NCBI GenBank assembly: GCA_964648295.1
Contig: CAZYNH010000005.1
Location: 62,001-126,000, forward strand
DNA from: UBA4055 sp964648295
GTDB lineage: Bacteria; UBA4055
Direction: 5' to 3'
DNA length: 64,000 nt
The position numbers were made by a program, and so were the translations under genes. The notes under the pieces are model-generated. The model had not been told where the DNA came from. It did no database searches and worked only from the letters and a program-made list of their open reading frames with translations. Below are positions 9,901 to 17,768 of the stretch, piece by piece. Position 1 is the stretch's first letter, and every line of letters starts with the position of its first letter.

Positions 9901-11162
9901 TTCATGTCCCTTCCCGGATCTATCTCCTTCATCTCGCCGTCGCTCAAAAAATCAATAATGTCATCGGTTCTGGATGTGATCTCCGAAGTTATTACATAAG
10001 CGCTCCTGTCTGCCGATCCCACGATCGAAGCGAACATCATATCCTCGAAATGTATGATCTTGTGTCTGAGAGGCTTGAAAGCCGAACAGACCTTGTTTAT
10101 CTCCTCTACGCAAATAAGCTTATTCGTCTGGTCATTATCAAATGTTTTGGGAAAAGAAAACGTTACCAGTACCCTTATGCCGAATTTTGAAAGTTCAACT
10201 TTATTCACTGCTCCGTCAAAACTAGAACAGAACCTGAATATTTTCTTCATGAGCTTATTTATACCGAAAAAATAGTTATCTGTCATTACCCTCAGATCTG
10301 TCTCGTCTGTTATCTCTGCGGATCTGTCAATATATTCCTGAACGAATTCATGAATGTCCCCGAACTCGATATCCACCACCGAACCTTTCTTTATATCTGT
10401 GAACTCTTCGTCAACATTATCTTTTAAGATGTTGTAGATATATTCGGGCAGAAAGGATTTTATTATCGAAGTCTTAAGATTCAGATATTTATCTCTTGTG
10501 TAATTCACAGTTTCCACAACATAGTTCAGGCCGGTGATTATGTGAGAATTCTTTCTTTTGCAGTACTCGACCTTATCTTTTACGACCGCAAGGATTTCGG
10601 GAGAAACTACAATATCCCCATGCTTTCCCCTGTGTGAAAAATCTACGGCATTCTTAGCCACATTACCCAGGACAACCCTTTCTTTTCTTTTCTCGTTGCC
10701 GACAATCATCTCAAGAAATTTTCCGTTAGCAAGGCCGGCACAGAAATATGGTTCGAATTCTAACTGGTATTTTTCCTGTAATGAGCTCACTTTCCGAGAG
10801 TATATTTTTTTCAGCTCATCAGCGCATTTAAGTGAATGTCTTATAATTTCATCATTGCTTTTGGAGATCAGCTCGTTTGTGAAAATAATATCTATCTTAT
10901 TATCACTCAGATTCAGAAATATTCCGCCGTTCTCGTATATAACCTCAAGGAAATCAGTTATGAGCTCATTAAAAATATTTTTATATGTTTGAGCGAAATC
11001 ATTATTTTCTCTCATTTTAACATAAAGCTCATTGAACAAATTGAACCTGACGACCAAAACTGAACCCGACTCAGGAAAGACAACATCGTCTGTAAGCAGT
11101 TTATTAGCCGTATTGTTCGGAAGGAACATTTTGAGTTTCTGCAATAAAACATCTGAGCTCAT
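6981..11162 (-). CDS. sAC-like protein: two degenerate cyclase domains, AAA-type NTPase, TPR array
   Basis: 1,393 residues from the ATG at 11162, which has AAAGGTGG five bases upstream. An upstream in-frame start at 11201 overlaps the previous gene and lacks a ribosome site. Residues about 35-205 resemble a class III nucleotide cyclase domain, but the first metal-binding Asp region reads RFNLFNELY, with Asn where Asp is expected, and the usual KxxGDxxxA loop reads NLSDNKIDIIF. A second, weaker copy spans roughly 265-420. Then come a P-loop NTPase (Walker A GWHGSGKT near 483; Walker B IFIFDDIDN near 620) and, from about 900 to 1380, many tetratricopeptide-like helix pairs. The order cyclase-cyclase-NTPase-TPR is that of soluble adenylyl cyclase and related STAND-type proteins. 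With ligands missing, it more likely senses or scaffolds than makes cAMP. No signal peptide is visible. Confidence 0.8.
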   Translation of the reverse strand: MSSDVLLQKLKMFLPNNTANKLLTDDVVFPESGSVLVVRFNLFNELYVKMRENNDFAQTYKNIFNELITDFLEVIYENGGIFLNLSDNKIDIIFTNELISKSNDEIIRHSLKCADELKKIYSRKVSSLQEKYQLEFEPYFCAGLANGKFLEMIVGNEKRKERVVLGNVAKNAVDFSHRGKHGDIVVSPEILAVVKDKVEYCKRKNSHIITGLNYVVETVNYTRDKYLNLKTSIIKSFLPEYIYNILKDNVDEEFTDIKKGSVVDIEFGDIHEFVQEYIDRSAEITDETDLRVMTDNYFFGINKLMKKIFRFCSSFDGAVNKVELSKFGIRVLVTFSFPKTFDNDQTNKLICVEEINKVCSAFKPLRHKIIHFEDMMFASIVGSADRSAYVITSEITSRTDDIIDFLSDGEMKEIDPGRDMKAIQRMLENRKTADENTDCVKNGAKIELKGLFTHKVIGRNKEIINLNQMLRQGGKIITLTGWHGSGKTRMVEEIVKRMSNENFHIIHSKVEDRDNIIDLFKYIIEEDSGITLFDDRDTLKGKLDKYFSRLLENSPDEMEKDQFGSKFFILYRIMYNIDIEGSIYDTLTPELRHKNLKEALSLLMIFNYYYYIKRTEGVIFIFDDIDNLKHEEKDLMQYVIQYSISHLVEMGNRRNKKEEINKISFLITYHSEEDLVFNKYLKPFKQELPPLKKDTMRLLLKQLSRGKKMSSEVEKVILKLSAGNPFFLEQYFRFVFTDGMVIEKDSTLEKTKKYKKKNIPTDIKDIVRLNLSKLTPKQLEILQAASVVGVKFDYNIVKKYYPDFQLKELESIFESNFIKPYYLENHYIFSHPIVSEVVYHSAPEEKRKKWHKGVTELLEETRERSKMTHSSWMGHHYYYAGDQEKAAVYLKQAYRDACEKNFIESAYQNLQKMIAYTPDPVEKDRLSLEEIKILYCMNEQIKARKASYPLLTKYEKSKNFSFYFDIITTILEHSMNFSPAKRVRELLLKASGIMRKFKLTDEQKGKLYRYYAVFKKNEGNIKLTVNYINKALSHISRTKDYETRCFLLNELGAIYETQFRFSKSISTFQSALKIAEKSDNLKYQSILLGNLGKITYKLGKVKDSIRYYEKALDIASLLSLKDVEGVCAGQLGNICLETKDITSAMANFERSIKIFRALNNLEEISYRLCDFGACNLFHNNQIEAEKCFNKALKIAKEVNSSLARAYALHHLARLKVIRKNYEEAEKNFREALKIYREKKLYKRMGMIYYYTAEMFYNELVEFEDDPFNKYKNDQKDDISKILKYMKYSLLYSKKAKNIHFIALSYLLLGKIFKRKARVKEAVQNLQAGHNVIRISDYSKLYLELTFELTDAYRSSSRNRDAILVLKSAQKLASLNRDMPTKVRIKELINEISE

Positions 11163-11176
11163 GCGACCACCTTTAA

Positions 11177-12154
11177 CTAAAATTTCCTGTTTAGCATCCA
11201 CGCAGTAAATTCTCTCAGCTCTGTTCTGTCGAGATTACCCTGCATGGAATCGATGATTGATACCGCTTCTTTTATATAACCCGCCGCTTCTTTTTCGGCC
11301 CTGTCCGGTATTCCGTATTTCTCGTAAAGTTCTTTAACTTTGATTATTTCTTCTCTTGATATTCCCTTTTTTCCGGAGATCGAAGTAAAAGTGTCAAGGT
11401 CTTCTTTTCCCATCAGCTTTAATGCAAGAATATAAAGGTATGTCTTTTTCCCTTCTGCGACGTCGCTCCCGTAGGTTTTTCCGAAAAGTTTTTCATCCCC
11501 GGCTATATCCAGAAGATCGTCCTGGATCTGAAATGCAAGACCGAGTGCCCTTCCGTATCTTCCTGCAAGGTTCACCATGTTTTCGTCGGCTCCGGCGCAT
11601 AAAGCGCCAATCGCGGAAGGTACTGCAAGAAGCGCGGCGGTCTTGTTGTTTATCATTCTGATATATTCTTCTTTAGTAACATCGTTCCTCGTCTCGAATT
11701 CCTTATCATAAGCCTGACCTTCGCATACTTCCAGAAGGCCTTCCGTAAATATTCTTATGATCTCGTCCGATCTTTCGAATTTATCCATAAGGAGCACTTT
11801 GTAGGCAAGGCTTACTAAACCGTCGCCCGAAAGGACGCCCGTACTCAGATCCCATTTCACATGGACTGTCGGCTGACCCCTTCTCAGATCGTCGTCATCC
11901 ATAATATCGTCATGAACGAGAGTAAAATTGTGAAGCAGTTCTACAGCGAGCGCAGGATACAGAGTCTTTGCAGGATCTCCCCCAAGCATCCTGTAGAAAA
12001 TACCGCACAGGATAGGCCTTACCCTTTTACCCCCGATATTTACCGCGTATCTCATCGGCTCATACAGAGAAGCGGGGCATTTACCTTCCAGAAGAAGTTC
12101 CAGAGATCTGTTTATCTCTTCCTTATACAAATTCAGTCTGTCAGAAAATTCCAT
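11177..12154 (-). CDS. ispA: Polyprenyl (farnesyl/geranylgeranyl) diphosphate synthase
   Basis: 325 residues. The enzyme condenses isopentenyl diphosphate with allylic diphosphates. Both Asp-rich metal motifs are present: the first in LVHDDIMDDDDLRRGQPTVH and the second in FQIQDDLLDIAGD, with GKTYGSDVAEGKKTY after it. GGKRVRPILCGIFYRMLGG is the N-terminal family signature. The long insert between the Asp pairs of the first motif marks a bacterial type II farnesyl or geranylgeranyl synthase. Chain length cannot be settled by eye, so the symbol is the general one. It sits ten bases after yidC in the rpmH-yidC run and precedes the sAC-like gene. Confidence 0.92.
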   Translation of the reverse strand: MEFSDRLNLYKEEINRSLELLLEGKCPASLYEPMRYAVNIGGKRVRPILCGIFYRMLGGDPAKTLYPALAVELLHNFTLVHDDIMDDDDLRRGQPTVHVKWDLSTGVLSGDGLVSLAYKVLLMDKFERSDEIIRIFTEGLLEVCEGQAYDKEFETRNDVTKEEYIRMINNKTAALLAVPSAIGALCAGADENMVNLAGRYGRALGLAFQIQDDLLDIAGDEKLFGKTYGSDVAEGKKTYLYILALKLMGKEDLDTFTSISGKKGISREEIIKVKELYEKYGIPDRAEKEAAGYIKEAVSIIDSMQGNLDRTELREFTAWMLNRKF

Positions 12155-12164
12155 TAATCAGCCC

Positions 12165-13865
12165 TTACTTTTTGATTTCAGCTTTCCCGTTCTTAACAGT
12201 GACCTTCTGCTGGACGATCCTGTAGAAATTACCCACAGTATAATAAAGTATCAGGCCTGATGAAAGATTGTTGAACAGAACGGTAAGGAATACAGGCATA
12301 AAATACATCATCATCTTCTGGTTCGGGTCTGCGCCGACTGAATCCTTCATCTGAAAATACATCGTAACACCCATGACTATCGGCATCAGTCCGACATTCG
12401 CCCCGTACAACGGTATTGAGAAAGGAAGACTGAACATTATTTCCGGTAACGAAAGGTCGTTAATCCAAAGAATAAAATCAGCGTCCCTGAACTCTATTGT
12501 AGCTCCGAAAACAATGAACATACCGTAGAGTATAGGCATAGGAAGCAGTGTTGGCAGGCATGTTCCGAAAGGATTCACATTGTGCTTTTTATAAAGCTCC
12601 ATCGTCGCCTGCTGCTGCTTCTGCATGTCTGTTTTATATTTTTCCCTGATAGCCTTAATTTCAGGCTGTATCTTTTTCATTTCCGCCTGACTCTTATAGC
12701 TTTTGAGAGTGAAGGGAAGAACTATAGTGTTCACGAGAAGTGAAAGTATGATTATAACGAGCCCGTAATTGTCTATATAACCGCGCAGGAATTTGAGCGT
12801 CCAGTAAATAGCCAGGGAAAAAGGTTTAACGATATCCCAACCCCAGTTCATTGTCAGCTCGAATTCACTTTTGTAGGACTTGAAGATACCGTAATCCATC
12901 GGACCGAAATAAACTACAGTATTTTTGACAGGATCGTTTTTCTTGTCAAAACCGACATTAAAACCCATCGATGTATAATGTTCCTCAGGTTTAGCTTGTG
13001 CCGGAATGTTCGAGAAAGTTGAGAATTTTTCAGTCCCTGACAAAAGGAAAACCTCAAAATATTTTGATCTTGTGGCAGCCCATTTAATGTCGCCTTTAAC
13101 AAATTCCTGATCGTCATTATCGTCGAATTCCACGAATTTATCGGCTGTTTTATAATATGTGGCTCTGTAGTACTCTTCACGATTAGTGTTCTTTCCGTTA
13201 TCCGACACTTCAGAAAATCTTACGCCGTTAGGCCAGCTCAGCACGACGGCGTCCTCGCTTCTGAGTCTGTCGAATATCGGAGTTGTATCTATGGAAAGAT
13301 CGAACGAGTACCTGTCGCTGTAAAATCTGATTTTTTTTGTATAGAGCAGCTCTCCCTGATCATTTTTGCACATCAGAGTTATCTCGCCGGTCTCGTTCTT
13401 GCCGGAAAGAACAAGTTCCTCCCGGTCAGCCTCGTATATCAGCCCTTTCAGCACTGAAGGATCTTTTAAATGAACCTCAGTAAGAAGATTCTCCTTTCCC
13501 TCTTTGATAAGTTCCACAAGTTTCGAGCTGTCCGCCCTGCTTCTGTAATTCTTGGTCTTCCAGCTTTTAACGGCTCCGCTTTTAGTCGAGATCACCGCCT
13601 TAAAAAGATCTGTCTCGATGTTTATATCAACAACCTCTCTGGGAACAAAAGCGGGTTTCTGATCATCAGTCTCTTTAACAGCTATAAGCGGCGCTTTTAT
13701 TTCCTGACCTGTCTCTTCCGCATTCCTGAAAGAAGCTTCATCTGATGATCTTGAGGTTACGGTCCTATCCTGATGTTCATTCTTTTCCTGTTTCGGCATA
13801 AAGTACGGATAAAATATTACTATGAGCGCTATTAGAAGAAAAGCTATTTTTGTGTTCTTGTCCAT
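12165..13865 (-). CDS. yidC: Membrane protein insertase YidC
   Basis: 566 residues from the ATG at 13865. A TTG three codons earlier is possible but less likely. It inserts and folds inner-membrane proteins, alone or with SecYEG. An N-terminal membrane anchor (KIAFLLIALIVIFYPYFM) is followed by a large periplasmic beta domain to about residue 340, the diderm form. The conserved insertase core follows: LPFTLKSYKSQAEMKKIQPE, the KYKTDMQKQQQATMELYKKH coiled hairpin, NPFGTCLPTLLPMPILYGMF and the last helices ending FNNLSSGLILYYTVGNFYRI. Gene order rpmH-rnpA-yidD-yidC is the widely conserved one. Confidence 0.97.
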   Translation of the reverse strand: MDKNTKIAFLLIALIVIFYPYFMPKQEKNEHQDRTVTSRSSDEASFRNAEETGQEIKAPLIAVKETDDQKPAFVPREVVDINIETDLFKAVISTKSGAVKSWKTKNYRSRADSSKLVELIKEGKENLLTEVHLKDPSVLKGLIYEADREELVLSGKNETGEITLMCKNDQGELLYTKKIRFYSDRYSFDLSIDTTPIFDRLRSEDAVVLSWPNGVRFSEVSDNGKNTNREEYYRATYYKTADKFVEFDDNDDQEFVKGDIKWAATRSKYFEVFLLSGTEKFSTFSNIPAQAKPEEHYTSMGFNVGFDKKNDPVKNTVVYFGPMDYGIFKSYKSEFELTMNWGWDIVKPFSLAIYWTLKFLRGYIDNYGLVIIILSLLVNTIVLPFTLKSYKSQAEMKKIQPEIKAIREKYKTDMQKQQQATMELYKKHNVNPFGTCLPTLLPMPILYGMFIVFGATIEFRDADFILWINDLSLPEIMFSLPFSIPLYGANVGLMPIVMGVTMYFQMKDSVGADPNQKMMMYFMPVFLTVLFNNLSSGLILYYTVGNFYRIVQQKVTVKNGKAEIKK

Positions 13866-13879
13866 CGTGTCCAACTGTT

Positions 13880-14128
13880 TTATTTGACTTGTTTTGCGAA
13901 TTTAAATCTAGCCGCCCATAGAACGGGGGGATCGAAAAATCCTTTGTTGAAAGGGTTGCATCTGACTATCCTCCACAGTCCCAGAACAATACCCCTGACA
14001 ATTCCGTATTCTTTAAGAGAAAGAACCGCATATTCGGAGCATGTGGGCTCGAAAGGGCACTTACTCCTCTTGAACGGGGATATTGCTCTCTGATAAAATC
14101 TGACTGATGAAATCAGTAAATTCCTCAC
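13880..14128 (-). CDS. yidD: Membrane protein insertion efficiency factor YidD
   Basis: 82 residues from a GTG at 14128. I chose this start because GGAGG lies nine bases upstream, and the resulting N-terminus (RNLLISSVRFYQRAISPF) matches the family. A longer frame opening at 14152 has no ribosome site. The family signature is complete: CPFEPTCSEYAVLSLKEYG, then GLWRIVRCNPFNKGFFDPP. YidD is a small membrane-associated protein thought to aid YidC-dependent insertion. Its start overlaps the 3' end of rnpA by 68 bases, so the two are probably translationally coupled, and its stop lies 14 bases before yidC. Confidence 0.94.
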   Translation of the reverse strand: MRNLLISSVRFYQRAISPFKRSKCPFEPTCSEYAVLSLKEYGIVRGIVLGLWRIVRCNPFNKGFFDPPVLWAARFKFAKQVK

Positions 14129-14462
14129 TGCGAACGACCTCCAGATAATCATTTTTCAGTTTATTGAAATCCAGGTCTTCGTAATTTGCGGCTGAAGTCA
14201 TTATGATGTGGGCATGAGCAGGGAAATATGTCTTGTTCTGCCTGAATATCTCCCTGAACCACCTTTTCACTTTATTTCGAAGAACAGCCTTTCTTCCGAA
14301 TCTTTTACTTACCAGAAAGGCGATTTTAAACTCTGGGATATCTCTTCTTAAAAGGATAAGTCTTACTGATCCACGTTCGAACCGCCGGCCGTGCTTTAAT
14401 AATTCGGCAATGTCGGCCCTTTTTTTAAGAATGAGACCCTTTTTAAGAGAATTCTCTTTCAA
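14061..14462 (-). CDS. rnpA: Ribonuclease P protein component
   Basis: 133 residues. The basic protein subunit binds the catalytic RNA and helps process the 5' leader of tRNA precursors. The start ENSLKKGLILKKRADIAEL and the RNR signature KRFGRKAVLRNKVKRWFREI are diagnostic. The C-terminal tail after about residue 115 is somewhat longer than usual. It begins 12 bases after rpmH and overlaps yidD by 68 bases. I did not find the RNase P RNA gene in this window. Confidence 0.95.
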   Translation of the reverse strand: MKENSLKKGLILKKRADIAELLKHGRRFERGSVRLILLRRDIPEFKIAFLVSKRFGRKAVLRNKVKRWFREIFRQNKTYFPAHAHIIMTSAANYEDLDFNKLKNDYLEVVRSEEFTDFISQILSESNIPVQEE

Positions 14463-14474
14463 CAGAAACTCTCG

Positions 14475-14627
14475 CTACCTTCTGATCTCGTCGCTCACCG
14501 TCAGTCTTTTCCTGCCTACAGCTCTTCTTCTGGCAAGTACTTTTCTGCCGTTCTTGGTCGACATCCTTTCTCTGAAACCGTGCTTGTTTTTCCTTTTGGT
14601 TATTGACGGCTGAAATGTTCTTTTCAT
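14475..14627 (-). CDS. rpmH: 50S ribosomal protein L34
   Basis: 50 residues, of the expected L34 size. It begins MKRTFQPS, continues through KRKNKHGFRERMSTKNGRK, and ends VLARRRAVGRKRLTVSDE plus IRR before a TAG. These match the L34 signature (KRTxQPS, HGFRxRMxTxxGRxVLxxRR) almost completely. GGAG lies seven bases before the ATG. It is the first gene of the rpmH-rnpA-yidD-yidC run and is read from the promoter at 14691-14719. dnaA, the usual neighbour on the other side, is absent: an EamA transporter lies upstream. Confidence 0.97.
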   Translation of the reverse strand: MKRTFQPSITKRKNKHGFRERMSTKNGRKVLARRRAVGRKRLTVSDEIRR

Positions 14628-14690
14628 TGTTTTTCTCCGTTTTTTTATTTTATTTTAAGCATAAAACACCTAATCCCTCAAAGAGTATCG

Positions 14691-14719
14691 AATATAACCT
14701 TTATTTATTTGATTTGCAA
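14691..14719 (-). promoter_or_regulatory. Sigma-70-type promoter of rpmH-yidC
   Basis: On the minus strand a -35 box TTGCAA (14714-14719) and a -10 box TATATT (14691-14696) are separated by exactly 17 bases in a very AT-rich gap. Transcription would begin near 14684 and give a leader of about 57 bases before rpmH. No other pair as good lies in the gap from 14628 to 14811. Confidence 0.7.
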
Positions 14720-14811
14720 ATCTTTTTTGCTCTTTATGTTTATTGCGAAATAATAACAAGATATGTTCATTTTGTATTGATTTTTTATTGGGACAGGATG
14801 ATATTTTTCAT

Positions 14812-15687
14812 TCACCGCAGTTTTCTCTGCAGTAAAATACCCGTTATAATCAGGATGAGGCCCGCTATGGTCGAAGTCAGTATTTTTTCGCCCAGTATCG
14901 AATTTATGAATATCAGCGACAAAAAAGGCGATAGAAATATCAGATTGCTTATTCTGGCTGTTGTCTCAGAGAGTTTCATGGCTTTCGACCAGAAGAAAAA
15001 TGTCAGCCCCATTTCGAACAGGCCGATGTATGCTCCTCCGGCTATTCCTGTGCCGCTTATCGATCTGTAGTCGGAGGTGAAGAACATCAGTATCATAATG
15101 TACACCGCCCCGAATATAAAATTCAGGCACAGTCTTAATGAATCGTCCATCCTGTCTTTTGAATTATATATCCAGTATAGAGCCCAGATAAAGGCTGAAC
15201 CTAGCGCGAGAGATACCCCGAAAGCGTTGGTGAACCCGAAAGAAAGCACTTTACCCTGAGTTGAGATAACATACACTCCCGAAAAACTGACAAGTACTGC
15301 AACCAGACTTTTTAGGGATATCATCTGCCCAAGTATAGGTATGGATAAAAGGACCAGAATTATAGCCCAGAAGTAATTTAAAGTCTGAGCCTCCTGAGCT
15401 CTTAGAAGATCATATGCTTTAAAAAGCACAAGGTAGTAGGCGAAAGGATTTAAGGCGCCCAGGAACGCTGAAAATAAATAATCTTTCAACTTCAGGAGCT
15501 TAAACAGCTTTAGTTTATTCTGAAAAAGGAGAGAAATAAAAAGAACCGATGCCGAAGATGCCGATGCCACAAAAAGCATCTGATACTGGTCTATTTCCTT
15601 CAAAGTAAGCTTGAAGGCAGTAGCAACGGTGGACCAGAAGAATACTGCGAGCAGCGCGTAAATATATGCTTTTTTCTGATCTTTCAT
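14812..15687 (-). CDS. EamA / DMT-superfamily transporter
   Basis: 291 residues with ten predicted membrane helices in two EamA repeats (about 8-135 and 150-290). The opening IYALLAVFFWSTVATAFK, with its aromatic-Trp-Ser/Gly pattern, and the second-repeat ALGSAFIWALYWIYNSK are typical. Such carriers export amino acids, metabolites or drugs, and the substrate cannot be told. Its ATG overlaps the stop of the ABC-F gene as ATGA, so the two are co-transcribed. It ends about 180 bases before rpmH. Confidence 0.9.
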   Translation of the reverse strand: MKDQKKAYIYALLAVFFWSTVATAFKLTLKEIDQYQMLFVASASSASVLFISLLFQNKLKLFKLLKLKDYLFSAFLGALNPFAYYLVLFKAYDLLRAQEAQTLNYFWAIILVLLSIPILGQMISLKSLVAVLVSFSGVYVISTQGKVLSFGFTNAFGVSLALGSAFIWALYWIYNSKDRMDDSLRLCLNFIFGAVYIMILMFFTSDYRSISGTGIAGGAYIGLFEMGLTFFFWSKAMKLSETTARISNLIFLSPFLSLIFINSILGEKILTSTIAGLILIITGILLQRKLR

Positions 15688-17633
15688 TTTATTGAATTAA
15701 GCTTCTCCTCCATTTTCTCATTCAGATCTGCCCATTCGTCAAGTTTGTAAGCTAACTGTATTTCAATATCCCCGATCTCTCTGCTGAGCTCAACTGTTCT
15801 TTCATAATCACTGCCGGTACCTGCACCTAGTAAAGCCTCAATTTCCGCCTTGCGTTCCTCAATCTGAGATATTTCGGCTTCAACAGACTCAAGCTTTTCC
15901 TTATAATATCTGGTCTCTTTGTGCAGCAGATTCCTAATTCTCGCCTCTTCCCTTTTCTGTTCCTTTGACTTAAATGACGCTGCCGGATCCTGAACCGCTT
16001 TGCCGGGCTCAGATCCCCGATCTTCCGCAGACGCCTGATCGCGCTTTTCAACATAGTAGCTGTAGTTCCCTTCGATCACATTCAGAGAGCCGTCTTTTAT
16101 ATCAAAAACCCTGTTCGCCAGTTCATCCAGAAAGAACCTGTCGTGGGAAACTATTACTATAGTTCCTTCATAAGTCAGAAGCGCCTGCTGAAAAAGATTC
16201 TTTGTTGCGGCATCAAGATGGTTTGTCGGTTCGTCCAGGATCAGCAGATTGCTTTTGCTGAGAAGTATTTTTAAAAGCGCAAGCCTCGACTTCTCCCCGC
16301 CGCTGAGAACAGATACAGGCTTATAAATATCGTTACCGCTGAAAAGGAACGCGCCCAGCATCGTCCTTAGCCTCTGATCGTTCTCGGCGGTATCACATGC
16401 GCGTATTTCCTCCCAAATATTATTATCCGAGTTGAGATTCTCCGCGCTCTCCTGCGAGAAATACGCGGGGCTGACATTCAGCCCGAAATCGAACGAGCCG
16501 GATGTGGTGCCGGTCTCGCCGGCCAGTATCTTGAACAGCGTGGATTTACCGGCGCCGTTCCTGCCCACGACGGCGATCTTTTCGCCGCGGTACACCGTGA
16601 AATTCACGCCCGAGAAAACGCTGATATCTCCGTAGCTCTTAGCCAGATCTTTAACCCTGATTACTTCATTTCCGCTCTTTACGGTATCGGGGAATTTTAT
16701 TCTGATCTTTCTGGTCTCGCTCTCAAGTTCGATCACATCGAATTTTTCAAGCATTTTGATCCTGCTCTGCACCTGAGGCGCTTTTAACGCTTTCGACCTG
16801 AAACGGTCAATAAAATCCTGTATCCGCTTTATTTCGCCCTGCTGAGCCTCATACTCTTTTTTCAAGACCTCTAAGCGCCTTTCCTTTTCAGCAAGATAGA
16901 ATGAGTAATTACCGCTGTAAACATCGAATCTGCCCTTTTTCAGCTCGAGTATCTTTGTGACCATTTTATCCAGAAAGCGTCTGTCGTGCGAAACTGTGAT
17001 CATGGCACCCTGATGATCTCTAAGGTAAGATTCCAGCCATTCCATGCTTTCCGAGTCCAGATGGTTAGTAGGTTCGTCCAGCAGAAGTATATCAGCTTTC
17101 TTTGAAAGCACAACGGCAAGGTTTATTCTTATTTTCCAGCCGCCCGAAAATTCAGTGCAGCGGCGCGAAAATTCATCGCTTTTAAAGCCCAGTCCCGACA
17201 GAATCCTCTTTGCCTCGGGATCAAATGAATATCCGCCTTTAATTTCAAAATCGTGAACGGTGTCCGAATATGCACTTATTATCTGCCCGTATTCACTGCT
17301 TTCATGTTCAACTTCTGAGATCTTTTTCTCGAGCCTTTTCATTTCGGCTTCAGTATCGGATATTCCGGACGATTTCCGCATGAACTCAAGTATAGGTATT
17401 TCCGGAAGTTCTGTGGCCTCCTGCGAAAGATACGCGACCGTTTTTCCCGATTTGATCTCAATGCTGCCTTTATCGAGAAATACTTCTCCTAGCAGGCTCT
17501 TCAGAAAAGTCGTTTTACCTGTACCGTTATCGCCGACTATACCGATCTTCTCGCTGTCCCTGATGAACATCGAGATACTGTCAAAAATGACTTTATCAGC
17601 GAATTTTAGCGATATGTCTGAAATGTTGATCAC
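15684..17633 (-). CDS. ABC-F family ATPase
   Basis: About 649 residues from a GTG at 17633 that has GGGG five bases upstream. It contains two ABC ATPase domains and no membrane segments. Domain 1 has Walker A GDNGTGKT and signature FSGGWK. Domain 2 has GRNGAGKS and LSGGEKSR. Both have Walker B followed by LLLDEPTNHLD or LILDEPTNHLD. The charged linker (EVLKKEYEAQQGEIKRIQDF) is the P-site tRNA interaction region of ABC-F translation factors, and a C-terminal coiled coil (about 560-645) resembles Uup or YdiF types. An ATG at 17687 would add 18 residues, but it falls right at the predicted promoter. The family acts on ribosomes; the subtype is uncertain. Confidence 0.9.
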   Translation of the reverse strand: MINISDISLKFADKVIFDSISMFIRDSEKIGIVGDNGTGKTTFLKSLLGEVFLDKGSIEIKSGKTVAYLSQEATELPEIPILEFMRKSSGISDTEAEMKRLEKKISEVEHESSEYGQIISAYSDTVHDFEIKGGYSFDPEAKRILSGLGFKSDEFSRRCTEFSGGWKIRINLAVVLSKKADILLLDEPTNHLDSESMEWLESYLRDHQGAMITVSHDRRFLDKMVTKILELKKGRFDVYSGNYSFYLAEKERRLEVLKKEYEAQQGEIKRIQDFIDRFRSKALKAPQVQSRIKMLEKFDVIELESETRKIRIKFPDTVKSGNEVIRVKDLAKSYGDISVFSGVNFTVYRGEKIAVVGRNGAGKSTLFKILAGETGTTSGSFDFGLNVSPAYFSQESAENLNSDNNIWEEIRACDTAENDQRLRTMLGAFLFSGNDIYKPVSVLSGGEKSRLALLKILLSKSNLLILDEPTNHLDAATKNLFQQALLTYEGTIVIVSHDRFFLDELANRVFDIKDGSLNVIEGNYSYYVEKRDQASAEDRGSEPGKAVQDPAASFKSKEQKREEARIRNLLHKETRYYKEKLESVEAEISQIEERKAEIEALLGAGTGSDYERTVELSREIGDIEIQLAYKLDEWADLNEKMEEKLNSIK

Positions 17634-17687
17634 TTCTTCCCCTTTTTCACGAAAGCTCAAATATAATAAAAAATTGCGCGCTGTCAT

Positions 17688-17716
17688 AGAATATTAATAT
17701 CTTTTTCCTGTTGCAA
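17688..17716 (-). promoter_or_regulatory. Promoter of the ABC-F / EamA operon
   Basis: Minus strand: -35 TTGCAA (17711-17716), 17-base spacer, -10 TATTCT (17688-17693). The predicted start near 17681 leaves about 48 bases before the GTG at 17633, which supports that start. The -35 hexamer is palindromic and is the same six bases used by the opposite promoter. Confidence 0.55.
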
Positions 17717-17739
17717 AACATTATCCGAAAGTTTAAATT
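17711..17739 (+). promoter_or_regulatory. Promoter of the CsgG-type / PorV-like gene pair
   Basis: Plus strand: -35 TTGCAA (17711-17716), 17-base spacer, -10 TAAATT (17734-17739), then GGAG before the ATG at 17769. It shares its -35 hexamer with the divergent promoter for the ABC-F gene. Confidence 0.6.
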
Positions 17740-17768
17740 ATTTTACAACTGATAAAACCGGAGAAAAA

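Noticed and set aside
14628..14811. AT-rich gap upstream of rpmH as a replication origin
   Set aside because: rpmH often lies near oriC and dnaA, but I see no DnaA-box-like TTATCCACA on either strand and no dnaA or dnaN nearby. A promoter explains the AT-rich sequence.
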